Assembly: GCF_003288845.1 (NCBI RefSeq)
Contig: NZ_NHYN01000014.1
Coordinates: forward strand, 1-43,407
Origin: Helicobacter monodelphidis
Lineage (GTDB): Bacteria > Campylobacterota > Campylobacteria > Campylobacterales > Helicobacteraceae
Length of the DNA stretch: 43,407 nt
Direction of reading: 5' to 3'
How positions within the stretch are numbered: position 1 is the stretch's first letter; every line of letters begins with the position of its first letter. The notes beneath the pieces were generated by a model. It was given only the letters and a program-made list of their open reading frames with translations, was not told where the DNA came from and searched no databases. Below, one piece after another: positions 34,122-42,946 of this stretch. Made by a program: the position numbers and the translations under genes.

Positions 34122-35294
34122 CTATTTGATAAAATGTGAAACAAATTTAGAATAATTATCAAGAATTTCTCCCCCTTGTCTAAAACCTAAAGCACAAGCT
34201 TCAAAAGCATAAAAAACATTTGCCTGATAATGCTTGTCTTGGTATTGATTCAAAGGTGTGAAAGATTGATAAATCGCTGGAAGGTTACCATAACTTCCCC
34301 CATTTTGTGCTAAAATTTCTCCATTTGCTCCGATAATTTGGATATTTTCTCCCTCGCGCGAAAATGCGTGTTTTTTAACCTGCTTTTGGTTAGGGAGAGG
34401 TTCAAAGGAAGTTTCTAGCAATAACGGGTGATTTGGAAATAAATCCCAAAGAATCTTTAAGATTCTTTTTGACTGAAAGAGAAGTGTATAAGCGGGATTT
34501 AGAAAAATTGTATTTTTGTTTCTCATCATTTCAGTTATCATAGAAGCCATATCCGGTTCATCAACTGCAATACTCTCCCAAGGGATAAGCTTAAACCAAA
34601 ATTCATAATTCAAATTTTGATAAAAAAGCCCCTCTTCCTGACTTAAATGGGCTTCATGTGCATAGCAAAATTGTGTATTAAACCCCGCCTCCTTTGCGAT
34701 ATGTTCCAAAAGTCTTACCGTTTGTTCTTCCTCGATATTCCCTTGTACGCTTGAAAAGAGAATTCTCCAGCCTTCGTACAAAGATTCAAAGTCTGATGTG
34801 TTTTCCTCAAGTGTAATAAGTCGCTTAAAATTCTCTCTTAGCGATTCATAAGCATTATTGAATTGTAGACTTTCGTCCATTCCATTTGCTTTTAGTAAAG
34901 CCCATTGAATAATAGTGCTTTCAAAAAGCATTGTTGGCGTATCAGCGTTGAATTCTAAAAGCTTAATTGGTGTTCCATCAAGCCCACCAGCAAAGTCAAA
35001 ACGTCCATACAAGTGCCAATGAATGTCTTCTTCCCAGCTCATTTTAATCATATCAATTGCATTGAAAGGAATTCCAATTTCAAAGAACAAATTATGATCA
35101 ATCACATATTGTGCTGCCTCAATAAACATATCGTAAAGTTCATTTGCCGCTGCATAATAATTTTCCGCCTCTTCCTCTTTTAAAGCAATTGCCTCATTGG
35201 CGATGTAGGAGCTAGAATCTGGGTCGGTATGCCATTCAAAGCCAATCTCTTCTAAAATATCTTTAGAAATGGGCTGAAGTTTTGTAATTTCCAT
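34122..35294 (-). CDS. Glutathionylspermidine synthase family protein
   Basis: The 390-residue protein belongs to the GSP-synthase ATP-grasp family (as YgiC/YjfC): WHLYGRFDFAGGLDGTPIKL, LLEFNADTPTMLFES, YFWFKLIPW-like (here YEFWFKLIPWE) and GANGEILAQNGGSYGNLPAIYQ. No amidase domain is present, so it is a stand-alone ligase, probably joining an amine to a peptide or amino acid; glutathionylspermidine itself is unlikely in this group. It starts two bases after a UPF0323 lipoprotein gene. That pairing is conserved in Helicobacter. Confidence 0.9.
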   Translation of the reverse strand: MEITKLQPISKDILEEIGFEWHTDPDSSSYIANEAIALKEEEAENYYAAANELYDMFIEAAQYVIDHNLFFEIGIPFNAIDMIKMSWEEDIHWHLYGRFDFAGGLDGTPIKLLEFNADTPTMLFESTIIQWALLKANGMDESLQFNNAYESLRENFKRLITLEENTSDFESLYEGWRILFSSVQGNIEEEQTVRLLEHIAKEAGFNTQFCYAHEAHLSQEEGLFYQNLNYEFWFKLIPWESIAVDEPDMASMITEMMRNKNTIFLNPAYTLLFQSKRILKILWDLFPNHPLLLETSFEPLPNQKQVKKHAFSREGENIQIIGANGEILAQNGGSYGNLPAIYQSFTPLNQYQDKHYQANVFYAFEACALGFRQGGEILDNYSKFVSHFIK

Positions 35295-35296
35295 TC

Positions 35297-35938
35297 TTAA
35301 CCTCCAAATCCGCTATTATTTGTTTGACGCGTTGTCGATGTTGCTGCTGGTGAATTGTTGTTGGCAGGACTATAAAAACCACTCCGCCCACTAGCAGGTC
35401 CTGCTCCTCTTGCGGCTTGTGTACCTTGCCTAACATTTTGACTTCTCTCATAAGCTTGTGGGGAAGAATATGCCCCCCTTTGCTGATTTGCAAAATTGTT
35501 ATTGTTGAATAGCTTGCTACCAATCCAACTTCCAATCAATGCCCCTGCAGCTGAGGCAAGAATCGTTTCACCTAAAGAGAGTCCGCCACCAGTAGGGTTT
35601 GTCAGCTGGCTCGTCCCTGCATCAATTTTTTTAGATTCTTCTTGCAAGAGAGCATCAATCTCTGCTTGTGTTAGCATTTTTTCTGTGCCATCAGGTTTTT
35701 TAAGAAGAATTCTTGTTGTTTCGCTTGGGTGTTCTTCTAAAATCTTGTAGCTTCCATCCGCATTTTCTTCAATAATAACAAAAGCACCTTGTTTTGCTGC
35801 TTGGGCAATAGCTGTTTTATCATCGGTTGCTTCGCTACTGCATGCACTCATCACTACAAGCACAAATGCACTCATTGTTCCAATCATCGCACAATCTGAT
35901 ATTTTGCGTAAATGCTTGAATTTATGTTGAAGTTTCAT
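35297..35938 (-). CDS. UPF0323-family lipoprotein
   Basis: The 213-residue protein has a long basic N terminus, a hydrophobic stretch ([16 protein letters not shown]) and lipobox MSAC with the lipidated Cys at about 33. The middle has [20 protein letters not shown] and [19 protein letters not shown], then a Gly-rich glycine-zipper-like segment ([20 protein letters not shown]) and a long Asn/Ser/Gly/Gln-rich disordered tail. This matches the UPF0323 family of Campylobacterota. CAGGAGAAAAC precedes the ATG. It is the first gene of the minus-strand run to comF. Function unknown. Confidence 0.88.
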   Translation of the reverse strand: MKLQHKFKHLRKISDCAMIGTMSAFVLVVMSACSSEATDDKTAIAQAAKQGAFVIIEENADGSYKILEEHPSETTRILLKKPDGTEKMLTQAEIDALLQEESKKIDAGTSQLTNPTGGGLSLGETILASAAGALIGSWIGSKLFNNNNFANQQRGAYSSPQAYERSQNVRQGTQAARGAGPASGRSGFYSPANNNSPAATSTTRQTNNSGFGG

Positions 35939-36069
35939 GGTTTTCTCCTGTTTGTTTTTTCAATTGTGTATTTTAGCATAAACCTTATTTGTATTTCTCT
36001 TTATTTCTTAAAAAAGTATATGCTACAATGTCTAAAAGATGACATAGGGTTTAAAGGAATTTTCTTTAT

Positions 36070-36738
36070 ATGTTGACAACACTTTATATTATTGCCATTA
36101 GTGCAGAAGCAATGACTGGTGCGTTAGCGGCTGGTCGTCATCGTATGGATTTATTTGGTGTAATTTTTATTGCGGCAGTAACTGCTATTGGCGGTGGCTC
36201 GATTCGTGATATTTTGTTTGGGCATTATCCTCTTACTTGGGTAAAACATCCTGAATATATTATTCTTATTGCAATTTGTGCCTTAATTGCCACAAAAATT
36301 CCTGACTTTATTGATAACTCCAAACGTATTTTTTTAACCCTTGATGCGTTAGGGTTGGTTACTTTTAGCGTTATTGGTGCACAAGTTGCACTTGATATGC
36401 AGTACGGGGAAATTATTGCGATTGCAGGAGCTGTAATTACAGGGGTTTTTGGAGGAATTTTGAGGGATATTTTATGTAACCGTATTCCGCTTGTTTTTCA
36501 AAAAGAAATTTATGCTGGAATTTCGATTATTACGGGTGCTTTATATGTGGTTTTATTAAAAACGAATTTACCTCTCATTGTTGTAACAATTATTTCCTTA
36601 ATCGTTGGATTTGGTTTTCGTATGTATGCAATCTATCGACATTTGAATTTACCTGTTTTTTCTTTTAAGGCGAAGAATGTAGATGAATCTAATGAAGAGA
36701 AACAAGAAGATGACCATAAAAAATTTTTGACTAAGTAA
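36070..36738 (+). CDS. TRIC-type cation channel family protein (UPF0126)
   Basis: The 222-residue membrane protein has two homologous halves, each with GG(x)2[15 protein letters not shown] and [13 protein letters not shown], the signature of UPF0126/TRIC channels, which form trimeric K+ channels in studied members. About seven hydrophobic segments are followed by a short charged tail ([13 protein letters not shown]). A TACAAT box at 36024-36029 lies 41 bases before the start. It is divergent from the UPF0323 lipoprotein and followed by a 242-base gap with no recognisable gene. Confidence 0.9.
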   Translation: MLTTLYIIAISAEAMTGALAAGRHRMDLFGVIFIAAVTAIGGGSIRDILFGHYPLTWVKHPEYIILIAICALIATKIPDFIDNSKRIFLTLDALGLVTFSVIGAQVALDMQYGEIIAIAGAVITGVFGGILRDILCNRIPLVFQKEIYAGISIITGALYVVLLKTNLPLIVVTIISLIVGFGFRMYAIYRHLNLPVFSFKAKNVDESNEEKQEDDHKKFLTK

Positions 36739-36951
36739 GGATGGATATTTTGGGTGTAAAATTGCATTTATATTGAGTACTTATTAAAGTAGTGCTACAA
36801 GCTTTTCCACCCTCTCATTGCATTTTAGGATTCAATGGAGAGTCGGTAATTCATTATTTTTTAAATTTGATTTTTGTTGTTATAGCTCTTTTTATCTCAC
36901 AATTATGCTTTTTCTGTGTGAGCGTTAATTCATATTGATTCACTTTTTTGC

Positions 36952-36957
36952 TATAAT
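36952..36957 (+). promoter_or_regulatory. Probable -10 box of the rsfS-to-cheW transcript
   Basis: GCTATAAT at 36950-36957 contains a perfect TATAAT, 23 bases before the rsfS start, with periodic T-rich DNA upstream and no proper -35 box, as usual in this phylum. Confidence 0.55.
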
Positions 36958-36980
36958 CGTTACCAAAAAATGGAGTGAGA

Positions 36981-37328
36981 ATGGATATACAAGCACGTGT
37001 TGAACGTATTGTGGGTATTTTGGACGACAAGAAAGCAGAAAATATTGAATCTTTTGATTTGAGGGATAGTGGGTATTTTGTAGATTTTGTTGTGATTGCA
37101 ACTGCATTAATTGACCGTCACGCCCTTTCTTTATTAGATACTTTAAAGCAAGAATTGAAGCCGTTAGGTGAAGAGTTTTTGAGTGTTGAGGAAGGGCAAG
37201 ATTGGATTGTTGTTGATATGAATGATATTTTGGTGCATATTTTTACAGAAAATCATCGTAAAAAATTTAATCTTGAAGAATTCTTGTTGGAATTTTGCCA
37301 TTCAAAATGTGACCATACTAAAGAATAA
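36981..37328 (+). CDS. rsfS: Ribosome silencing factor
   Basis: RsfS binds ribosomal protein L14 and blocks subunit joining in poor conditions. The 115-residue protein has the family pattern: DDKKAENIESFDLRDSGYFVDF, TALIDRHALSLLDTL, then GEEFLSVEEGQDWIVVDMND and ILVHIFTENHRKKFNLEEFL. ATG 36981 is preferred over GTG 36975; GGAG lies five bases upstream. It starts a plus-strand run and precedes argC by 13 bases. Confidence 0.93.
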   Translation: MDIQARVERIVGILDDKKAENIESFDLRDSGYFVDFVVIATALIDRHALSLLDTLKQELKPLGEEFLSVEEGQDWIVVDMNDILVHIFTENHRKKFNLEEFLLEFCHSKCDHTKE

Positions 37329-37341
37329 TGAAAGGAAAAAT

Positions 37342-38358
37342 ATGCAAAAGATTCCTGTTGGTATTGTAGGGGTAAGCGGTTATACGGGCTTGGAATTATT
37401 AAAGATTCTTCTTTCTCACCCTGTTTTTGAAATAGCATATCTGGCTAATCAAGAAGGCACAGAGGATGTGAGCCATATTCACCCTTCTTTGGTGAATGTT
37501 TGCCATCAGCCCGTGCATAAAGCAGACCCTAAAGTTGCTAAACAATGTTGCAAATTGATTTTTTTAGCCCTACCTCACCAAAAGGCGATGGAATTTGCTA
37601 AAGAAGCGTTAGAATTAGGTTTACAAGTAGTTGATTTATCGGCTGATTATAGATTAAGTCAAGAATCTTATGAGCGATTTTATACAAGACATATTGATGT
37701 GGAGAATCTCCAACATGCTATCTATGGGCTTGTTGAATGGCAAAGAGGGTTAATTAAAAAGGCTAGAATTGTTGCTAATCCGGGTTGTTACCCTACAGCT
37801 TCACTGCTTGGTTTATTACCCTTTACACCTTATATTGATTCGCAAATTTCAGTTTTTATTGACGCAAAAAGTGGTGTAAGTGGTGCTGGAAAAACTTTGA
37901 GTGAAAATACACATTATACAACAATTAATGAAAATATGTTTGCCTATTCTCCAATGAAACACCGCCATTCAGGAGAAATTATAGAAAAGTTAAATCGTTT
38001 TGGGCGATGTGACTTAAAGGTGCAATTTGTTCCGCACTTAACTCCACTTACGCGTGGAATGTTAGTTTCAGCATTTGTGCATTTAAAATCAGCAAATATT
38101 GATACATTGGCGATTTTAAAGGATTGTTATAAGGGCGAAAGGAGTATCCGTATCGCCACAGAACCTGTGCGGATTAAAGATGTTGTAGGTACGCATTTTT
38201 GTAATATTTACATTCAGCAAGATGGTAAGGATTTATGGATTAATGTAGCGATTGATAATTTATTACGCGGTGCTAGTTCTCAAGCTATCGTGAATGCAAA
38301 TTTAATGTGTGGAATTGAGGAGCTAACAGCAATTCCAATGTTTGCCTATGTGCCTTAA
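37342..38358 (+). CDS. argC: N-acetyl-gamma-glutamyl-phosphate reductase
   Basis: ArgC reduces N-acetylglutamyl phosphate to the semialdehyde in arginine synthesis. The 338-residue protein has the NADP loop VGIVGVSGYTGLELLKIL, the catalytic cysteine in VANPGCYPTA, FIDAKSGVSGAG and the late VPHLTPLTRGM. AAAGGAAAAA precedes ATG 37342; the frame is open further upstream but the sequence there is unlike ArgC. It overlaps the next gene by 11 bases. Confidence 0.95.
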   Translation: MQKIPVGIVGVSGYTGLELLKILLSHPVFEIAYLANQEGTEDVSHIHPSLVNVCHQPVHKADPKVAKQCCKLIFLALPHQKAMEFAKEALELGLQVVDLSADYRLSQESYERFYTRHIDVENLQHAIYGLVEWQRGLIKKARIVANPGCYPTASLLGLLPFTPYIDSQISVFIDAKSGVSGAGKTLSENTHYTTINENMFAYSPMKHRHSGEIIEKLNRFGRCDLKVQFVPHLTPLTRGMLVSAFVHLKSANIDTLAILKDCYKGERSIRIATEPVRIKDVVGTHFCNIYIQQDGKDLWINVAIDNLLRGASSQAIVNANLMCGIEELTAIPMFAYVP

Positions 38359-39100
38359 GCTAGGGGAAATTGGGAATCATCTCATTTTTGTTGCGGATGC
38401 CCACCAAAATCGTTTTCATAATCCGTTACCTGGATTATTTGCATTTCTTGAAAATGAGATTCGTCTTCAAAATGATTTCACATTGATTTTAATGGGGGAT
38501 ATTTTTGATATGCTTTTTGGTGGTGTTGAATATAGTATTAAGCCTCATCAAAATGCAATTAACCAACTCAAAAAAATTGCACAAAAGCGACGAGTGTATT
38601 ATTTAGAAGGTAACCATGATTTCAATTTACAACCGATTTTTTCAAATATGGTGGTGATTCGTCGTGAAAATCAACCCGCCATCGCAGAATGTGGTGGAGT
38701 AAGAATTGCCTTGGCACATGGTGATTTTGCGGTGAATCGTTTTTATCATTTCTATGCAACATGTATTCGTAATCCTTATTTACTGAATTTTCTGGGGGGC
38801 TTAGATGTGTGTTGTAAAGGAAAAATTTTTGAGCAGGTGGAAAAAAGACTACAAAAACAGAAAATTTCTTATTTTTATGGTTTGCAAAAAGAGTTTATTG
38901 AGCATAGAATGCAACTTTATGATTCTTATGAAGTTGAATGGATTTTTGAGGGGCATTACCATATGCAAGGGGGTTTTTTGCAAAAAAATGAAAAAAAGTA
39001 TGTTGGACTTCCTGTATTTTATTGCATTCAAGACTGTTTTATAGTAAAATCCTATAATCGTCTGTTTTTTATTTACAGCCCAATCGCACAAGGAGAATAA
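38348..39100 (+). CDS. LpxH-like metallophosphoesterase
   Basis: The 250-residue protein has the metallophosphatase motifs in order: FVADAHQN, MGDIFDML, EGNHDF, AHGDF and EGHYHMQ. The spacing and FDMLFGG resemble UDP-2,3-diacylglucosamine hydrolase (LpxH), which makes lipid X in lipid A synthesis. The first Asp motif reads DAH rather than DLH. ATG 38348 lies inside the end of argC and has a weak ribosome binding site, pointing to translational coupling. The next gene, cheV, begins right after its stop. Confidence 0.8.
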   Translation: MCLKLGEIGNHLIFVADAHQNRFHNPLPGLFAFLENEIRLQNDFTLILMGDIFDMLFGGVEYSIKPHQNAINQLKKIAQKRRVYYLEGNHDFNLQPIFSNMVVIRRENQPAIAECGGVRIALAHGDFAVNRFYHFYATCIRNPYLLNFLGGLDVCCKGKIFEQVEKRLQKQKISYFYGLQKEFIEHRMQLYDSYEVEWIFEGHYHMQGGFLQKNEKKYVGLPVFYCIQDCFIVKSYNRLFFIYSPIAQGE

Positions 39101-40042
39101 GTGTCAACAGTTAGAAGCGATGGATTAAAGGTCGGCAACAATGAGATGGAGTTAGTAGATTTTCGTATTATGAAATTAGAAGATGGGAAAGTCTATGAAG
39201 GCGTGTATGGCATTAATGTAGCAAAAGTTAATGAGATTATTCGCTTGCCTAAACTCACAGAATTACCCGGTGCTCCAGATTTTGTCGAAGGTGTTTTTGA
39301 TTTAAGAGGGACCGTCATCCCCATAATTAATTTAGCAAACTGGATGGGCGTTGAAGTGCCTACAAATTATAAAATTAAGCCACGCGTGATTATTACAGAA
39401 TTTAATAATGTACTTATTGGTTTTGTTGTCCATGAAGCAAAAAGGATTCGTCGAGTTAGCTGGAAGAATATTGAACCAGCCCATTTTAGTTCTAATTATG
39501 GAAATCTTGATCGCAATAAAATCACAGGGACAACGCGCATTGAGGGTGATCATGTTTTGTTGATTTTAGATCTTGAAAGTATTGTAGAGGAGCTTGGATT
39601 CTATAAGCCAGAAGTTACTTCAGAACGGCAGGGGGTAAAATTTGATGGTTTAGCTTTAGTGCTTGATGATAGTGCAATTGCTAGGAAAATTGTGCGTGAA
39701 ACTTTAGAAAATATGGGCTTTACTGTTGTAGAAGCCATCGATGGAGAAGCAGGAATTGAAAGATTAGAGAATCTTTATGAGGCGTATGGTGATCGTTTAA
39801 ATCATGAATTAAAAGTGATTATCTCTGATGTTGAAATGCCCCAAATGGACGGCTTTCATTTTGCAACTAAAGTTAAAGAAGATAAAAGGTTTGCTAAAAT
39901 TCCGATTATTTTTAATTCTTCGATTAGTGATCAGTTTAGTGCTGAAAGAGGAAGAGAGGCTGGTGGAGAAGCGTATTTGGTCAAATATGATGCAAATTCG
40001 TTTTATGAAGAGATTGCACGCGTTGTCGGCGGAAAACAATAG
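39101..40042 (+). CDS. cheV: Chemotaxis coupling protein CheV
   Basis: CheV couples receptors to CheA and has a receiver that tunes adaptation. The 313-residue protein has a CheW-like domain (about 15-165: YGINVAKVNEIIRLPKLTEL, GVFDLRGTVIPIINL) and a C-terminal receiver with D-D at LVLDDS, phosphoacceptor Asp in IISDVEMPQMDG and the Lys in LVKYD. The start is GTG at 39101, with AAGGAG just upstream, immediately after the phosphoesterase stop. It precedes cheA by 17 bases; the order cheV-cheA-cheW is conserved in Helicobacter. Confidence 0.95.
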   Translation: MSTVRSDGLKVGNNEMELVDFRIMKLEDGKVYEGVYGINVAKVNEIIRLPKLTELPGAPDFVEGVFDLRGTVIPIINLANWMGVEVPTNYKIKPRVIITEFNNVLIGFVVHEAKRIRRVSWKNIEPAHFSSNYGNLDRNKITGTTRIEGDHVLLILDLESIVEELGFYKPEVTSERQGVKFDGLALVLDDSAIARKIVRETLENMGFTVVEAIDGEAGIERLENLYEAYGDRLNHELKVIISDVEMPQMDGFHFATKVKEDKRFAKIPIIFNSSISDQFSAERGREAGGEAYLVKYDANSFYEEIARVVGGKQ

Positions 40043-40059
40043 AGTAAAAGGGGTATATA

Positions 40060-42435
40060 ATGGATGAATTACAAGAAATACTAGAAGATTTTTTGATTGA
40101 GGCTTTTGAGATGATTGAGCAGCTTGACCAAGATTTGGTGGAGCTTGAAAGTAATCCTGAGGATTTAGAGTTATTAAATAGAATATTTCGTGTTGCACAT
40201 ACGGTTAAAGGTTCAAGCTCTTTTTTAAATTTTGATGTTTTAACACATTTGACACACCACATGGAAGATGTGCTAAATAAAGCAAGACATGGGGATTTGA
40301 AGCTTACGCCAGATGTGATGGATGTTGTACTTGAATCTATTGACTTAATGAAATCTCTTTTGAATGCGATTCGTGATTCTGGAAGTGATGCAAACACAGG
40401 TTTAGCGATTGAAGATGTTGTACAACGTTTAGATGCTATTTCTAATGGACGTGCAGCACCAGCGGCAGAAGCAGCCCCAGCACCGGTTGAAGCACCTCCG
40501 CCACCGGTTGAGGAAGAGCCAGAGCCAGATTATGCTAATATGAGTCCAGAGGAAGTGGAGGCAGAAATTGAAAGATTGCTGAAGAAGCGACAAGAGGAGG
40601 ATCGTGCAAGGCGAGAAGCGAAAAAAGCTTCAGGTGGAGATACTTCTGTGCAAGCTCCTGTTGAATCAGCTCCAGCAACTCCACCACCGGCTCCAGCAAC
40701 TCCACCACCCCCTAAACCAGCCCCCAAAGCAGCGGAAGCCCCCAAAGCAGCGGCAGGTGGTGGGGCAGCTCCTAAAGCACCCGCTGCAGCGGTGGAACAA
40801 ACAATTAGGGTAGATGTTAAGCGACTTGACCATTTGATGAGCTTAATTGGTGAGCTTGTTTTAGGAAAGAATCGTTTGATTAAGATTTATGACGATGTAG
40901 AGGAACGTTATGAAGGGGAAAAATTCTTAGAAGAACTAAATCAAGTTGTGTCATCAGTCTCAACTGTTACAACAGATTTGCAGCTTGCTGTAATGAAGAC
41001 AAGAATGATACCTGTTGGGAAGGTGTTTAATAAATTTCCTCGCATGGTGCGTGATCTCTCCCGTGAATTGGGCAAGAATATTGAATTAGAAATTTCAGGT
41101 GAGGAGACAGAATTAGATAAGTCTATTGTTGAAGAGATTGGTGACCCTTTGGTGCATATTATTCGTAATTCTTGCGACCATGGTGTGGAAATGCCTCAAG
41201 ATCGTGCAAAAGTCGGTAAACCTGAGGCAGGAACGATTAAACTTAAAGCTTACAATGAAGGTAATCATATTGTTATCGAAGTTGCAGATGATGGCAAAGG
41301 TTTGAATGCGGATGCATTAAAGCAAAAAGGTATTGAAAAGGGCGTAATTAGTGAGAGAGAAGCAGATTCTATGACAGATAAGGAAGCCTTTGGAATTATC
41401 TTTAAAGCAGGTTTTTCAACCGCAAAGCAAGTGAGTAACCTATCTGGACGTGGTGTGGGTATGGATGTTGTGAAGACAAACATTGAAAAACTTAACGGAA
41501 TTATTGATGTGGATAGTGAATGGGGCAAGGGTATGGTATTGAAGCTTAAAATTCCTTTGACATTGGCTATTATCCAGGCTTTGCTTGTCGGGGTGCAGGA
41601 GGAGTATTACGCGATCCCCCTTGCATCTGTGCTTGAAACCGTTCGTGTTGGGCAAGATGAGATTTACTCTGTTGAAGGAAAGAGTGTCTTGCGTTTACGT
41701 AATGAAGTGCTTTCTTTGGTGCGTTTGGGTGATATTTTTGGTGTGGATAGTGTGTTCCAAAATACAGAAGAAGCTTATGTTGTTGTTATTGGACTTGCAG
41801 AGAATAAGATTGGTGTGATTGTCGATTTCTTGGTTGGGCAAGAAGAGATTGTAATTAAATCATTGGGCTATTATTTAAGTGGGACAGATGGTATTGCAGG
41901 TGCAACTGTACGTGGTGATGGTAAGGTTACATTGATTGTTGATGTAGCAGCGATGATGCAGATGGCAAAGCATATTAAGGTGAATGTTAGTCAAAAAGGG
42001 GAAAGTGAAAGTCAGTCCGTGAAGCAAAAAACCTCACCTAGTGATTATGTGATTTTAGCTGTTGATGATAGTAAGGTAGATAGGGCAATTATCCAAAAAT
42101 CTTTGAAGCCTTTGGGTATTACTGTTGTTGAGGCAGTTGATGGATTGCAGGCATTAGAAATTGTTAAGAATGGTGATAAGCAATTTGATGCAATTTTGAT
42201 TGATATTGAAATGCCTAAAATGGACGGATATACGCTTGCGACGGAGATTCGAAAATACAATAAATTCAAGAATCTTCCATTGATTGCTGTAACAAGTAGG
42301 ACAAGCAAAACAGATAGAATGCGTGGTGTTGAGGCAGGTATGACGGAATATATCACTAAACCTTACTCTCCTGAATATTTAATGAATGTTGTTAAACGAA
42401 ACATCAATCTTGATGTTGAGGTAGAGAGTGTATGA
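40060..42435 (+). CDS. cheA: Chemotaxis histidine kinase CheA with C-terminal receiver
   Basis: CheA autophosphorylates and phosphorylates CheY. The 791-residue protein has an HPt domain with H47 (VAHTVKGSSSFLNF), a long Pro/Ala/Glu-rich linker (about 130-245) in place of a clear P2 domain, dimerisation helices, the HATPase with NSCDHGVEMPQ, ADDGKGLN and SGRGVGMDVV, a CheW-like domain, and a fused receiver (LAVDDSKVDR, phosphoacceptor D715 in IDIEMPKMDG, Lys in YITKPY), the CheAY arrangement of Campylobacterota. The linker DNA is richer in G+C and repeated GCA/CCA codons. It overlaps cheW by four bases (ATGA). Confidence 0.96.
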   Translation: MDELQEILEDFLIEAFEMIEQLDQDLVELESNPEDLELLNRIFRVAHTVKGSSSFLNFDVLTHLTHHMEDVLNKARHGDLKLTPDVMDVVLESIDLMKSLLNAIRDSGSDANTGLAIEDVVQRLDAISNGRAAPAAEAAPAPVEAPPPPVEEEPEPDYANMSPEEVEAEIERLLKKRQEEDRARREAKKASGGDTSVQAPVESAPATPPPAPATPPPPKPAPKAAEAPKAAAGGGAAPKAPAAAVEQTIRVDVKRLDHLMSLIGELVLGKNRLIKIYDDVEERYEGEKFLEELNQVVSSVSTVTTDLQLAVMKTRMIPVGKVFNKFPRMVRDLSRELGKNIELEISGEETELDKSIVEEIGDPLVHIIRNSCDHGVEMPQDRAKVGKPEAGTIKLKAYNEGNHIVIEVADDGKGLNADALKQKGIEKGVISEREADSMTDKEAFGIIFKAGFSTAKQVSNLSGRGVGMDVVKTNIEKLNGIIDVDSEWGKGMVLKLKIPLTLAIIQALLVGVQEEYYAIPLASVLETVRVGQDEIYSVEGKSVLRLRNEVLSLVRLGDIFGVDSVFQNTEEAYVVVIGLAENKIGVIVDFLVGQEEIVIKSLGYYLSGTDGIAGATVRGDGKVTLIVDVAAMMQMAKHIKVNVSQKGESESQSVKQKTSPSDYVILAVDDSKVDRAIIQKSLKPLGITVVEAVDGLQALEIVKNGDKQFDAILIDIEMPKMDGYTLATEIRKYNKFKNLPLIAVTSRTSKTDRMRGVEAGMTEYITKPYSPEYLMNVVKRNINLDVEVESV

Positions 42436-42923
42436 ATGAACAATTAAAAGAGGTTATGCAAAGGCAACAAGAAAGTAAGCAACCCCCTGCAGAGTTGGAT
42501 AGCATCGTCCAGCTTGTAGGTTTTATGGTGGGGAGCGAAGAATTTGCTGTTCCCATTCTTAGTATTAAAGAGATTATTAAACCTATTGAGCATACCCGTG
42601 TTCCGGGTTCTCCTAATTATGTGCTTGGGGTGTTTAATTTGCGTGGAAGTGTGATACCACTCATTAATTTGCGTTTGAAATTTGGTTTACCTGCTGAAAA
42701 GCAAGGACCAGATACGCGCTATATCGTTATGCAACACAATGACCAAATGGCTAGTTTTGTCATTGATAGCTTAACAGAAGCCATTCGCCTAAGAGAAAGT
42801 AGTATTGATGCAGCACCAGAGACGATTCAAGAGGGTGAGAATATCATCTATGGCGTGGGTAAAAAAGATGATCGTATTATTACGATTTTGAAGGCTGAAG
42901 GATTATTGAAGAGAACATTCTAA
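42432..42923 (+). CDS. cheW: Chemotaxis coupling protein CheW, copy 1
   Basis: CheW links receptors to CheA. The 163-residue single-domain protein has IVQLVGFMVGSEEFAVPILS, IKEIIKPIEHTRVPGSPNYV, LGVFNLRGSVIPLINLRLKF and the final ITILKAEGLLKRTF, all typical. The ATG lies in the last codon of cheA (ATGA overlap). A second copy begins 515 bases downstream. Confidence 0.96.
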   Translation: MNEQLKEVMQRQQESKQPPAELDSIVQLVGFMVGSEEFAVPILSIKEIIKPIEHTRVPGSPNYVLGVFNLRGSVIPLINLRLKFGLPAEKQGPDTRYIVMQHNDQMASFVIDSLTEAIRLRESSIDAAPETIQEGENIIYGVGKKDDRIITILKAEGLLKRTF

Positions 42924-42946
42924 TTCTAAAATAAAAGGATAACAAT

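Noticed and set aside
36739-36980. Small RNA or gene in the gap between the TRIC channel and rsfS
   Set aside because: Only a -10 box is convincing; no stable stem-loop with T run and no coding frame was found.
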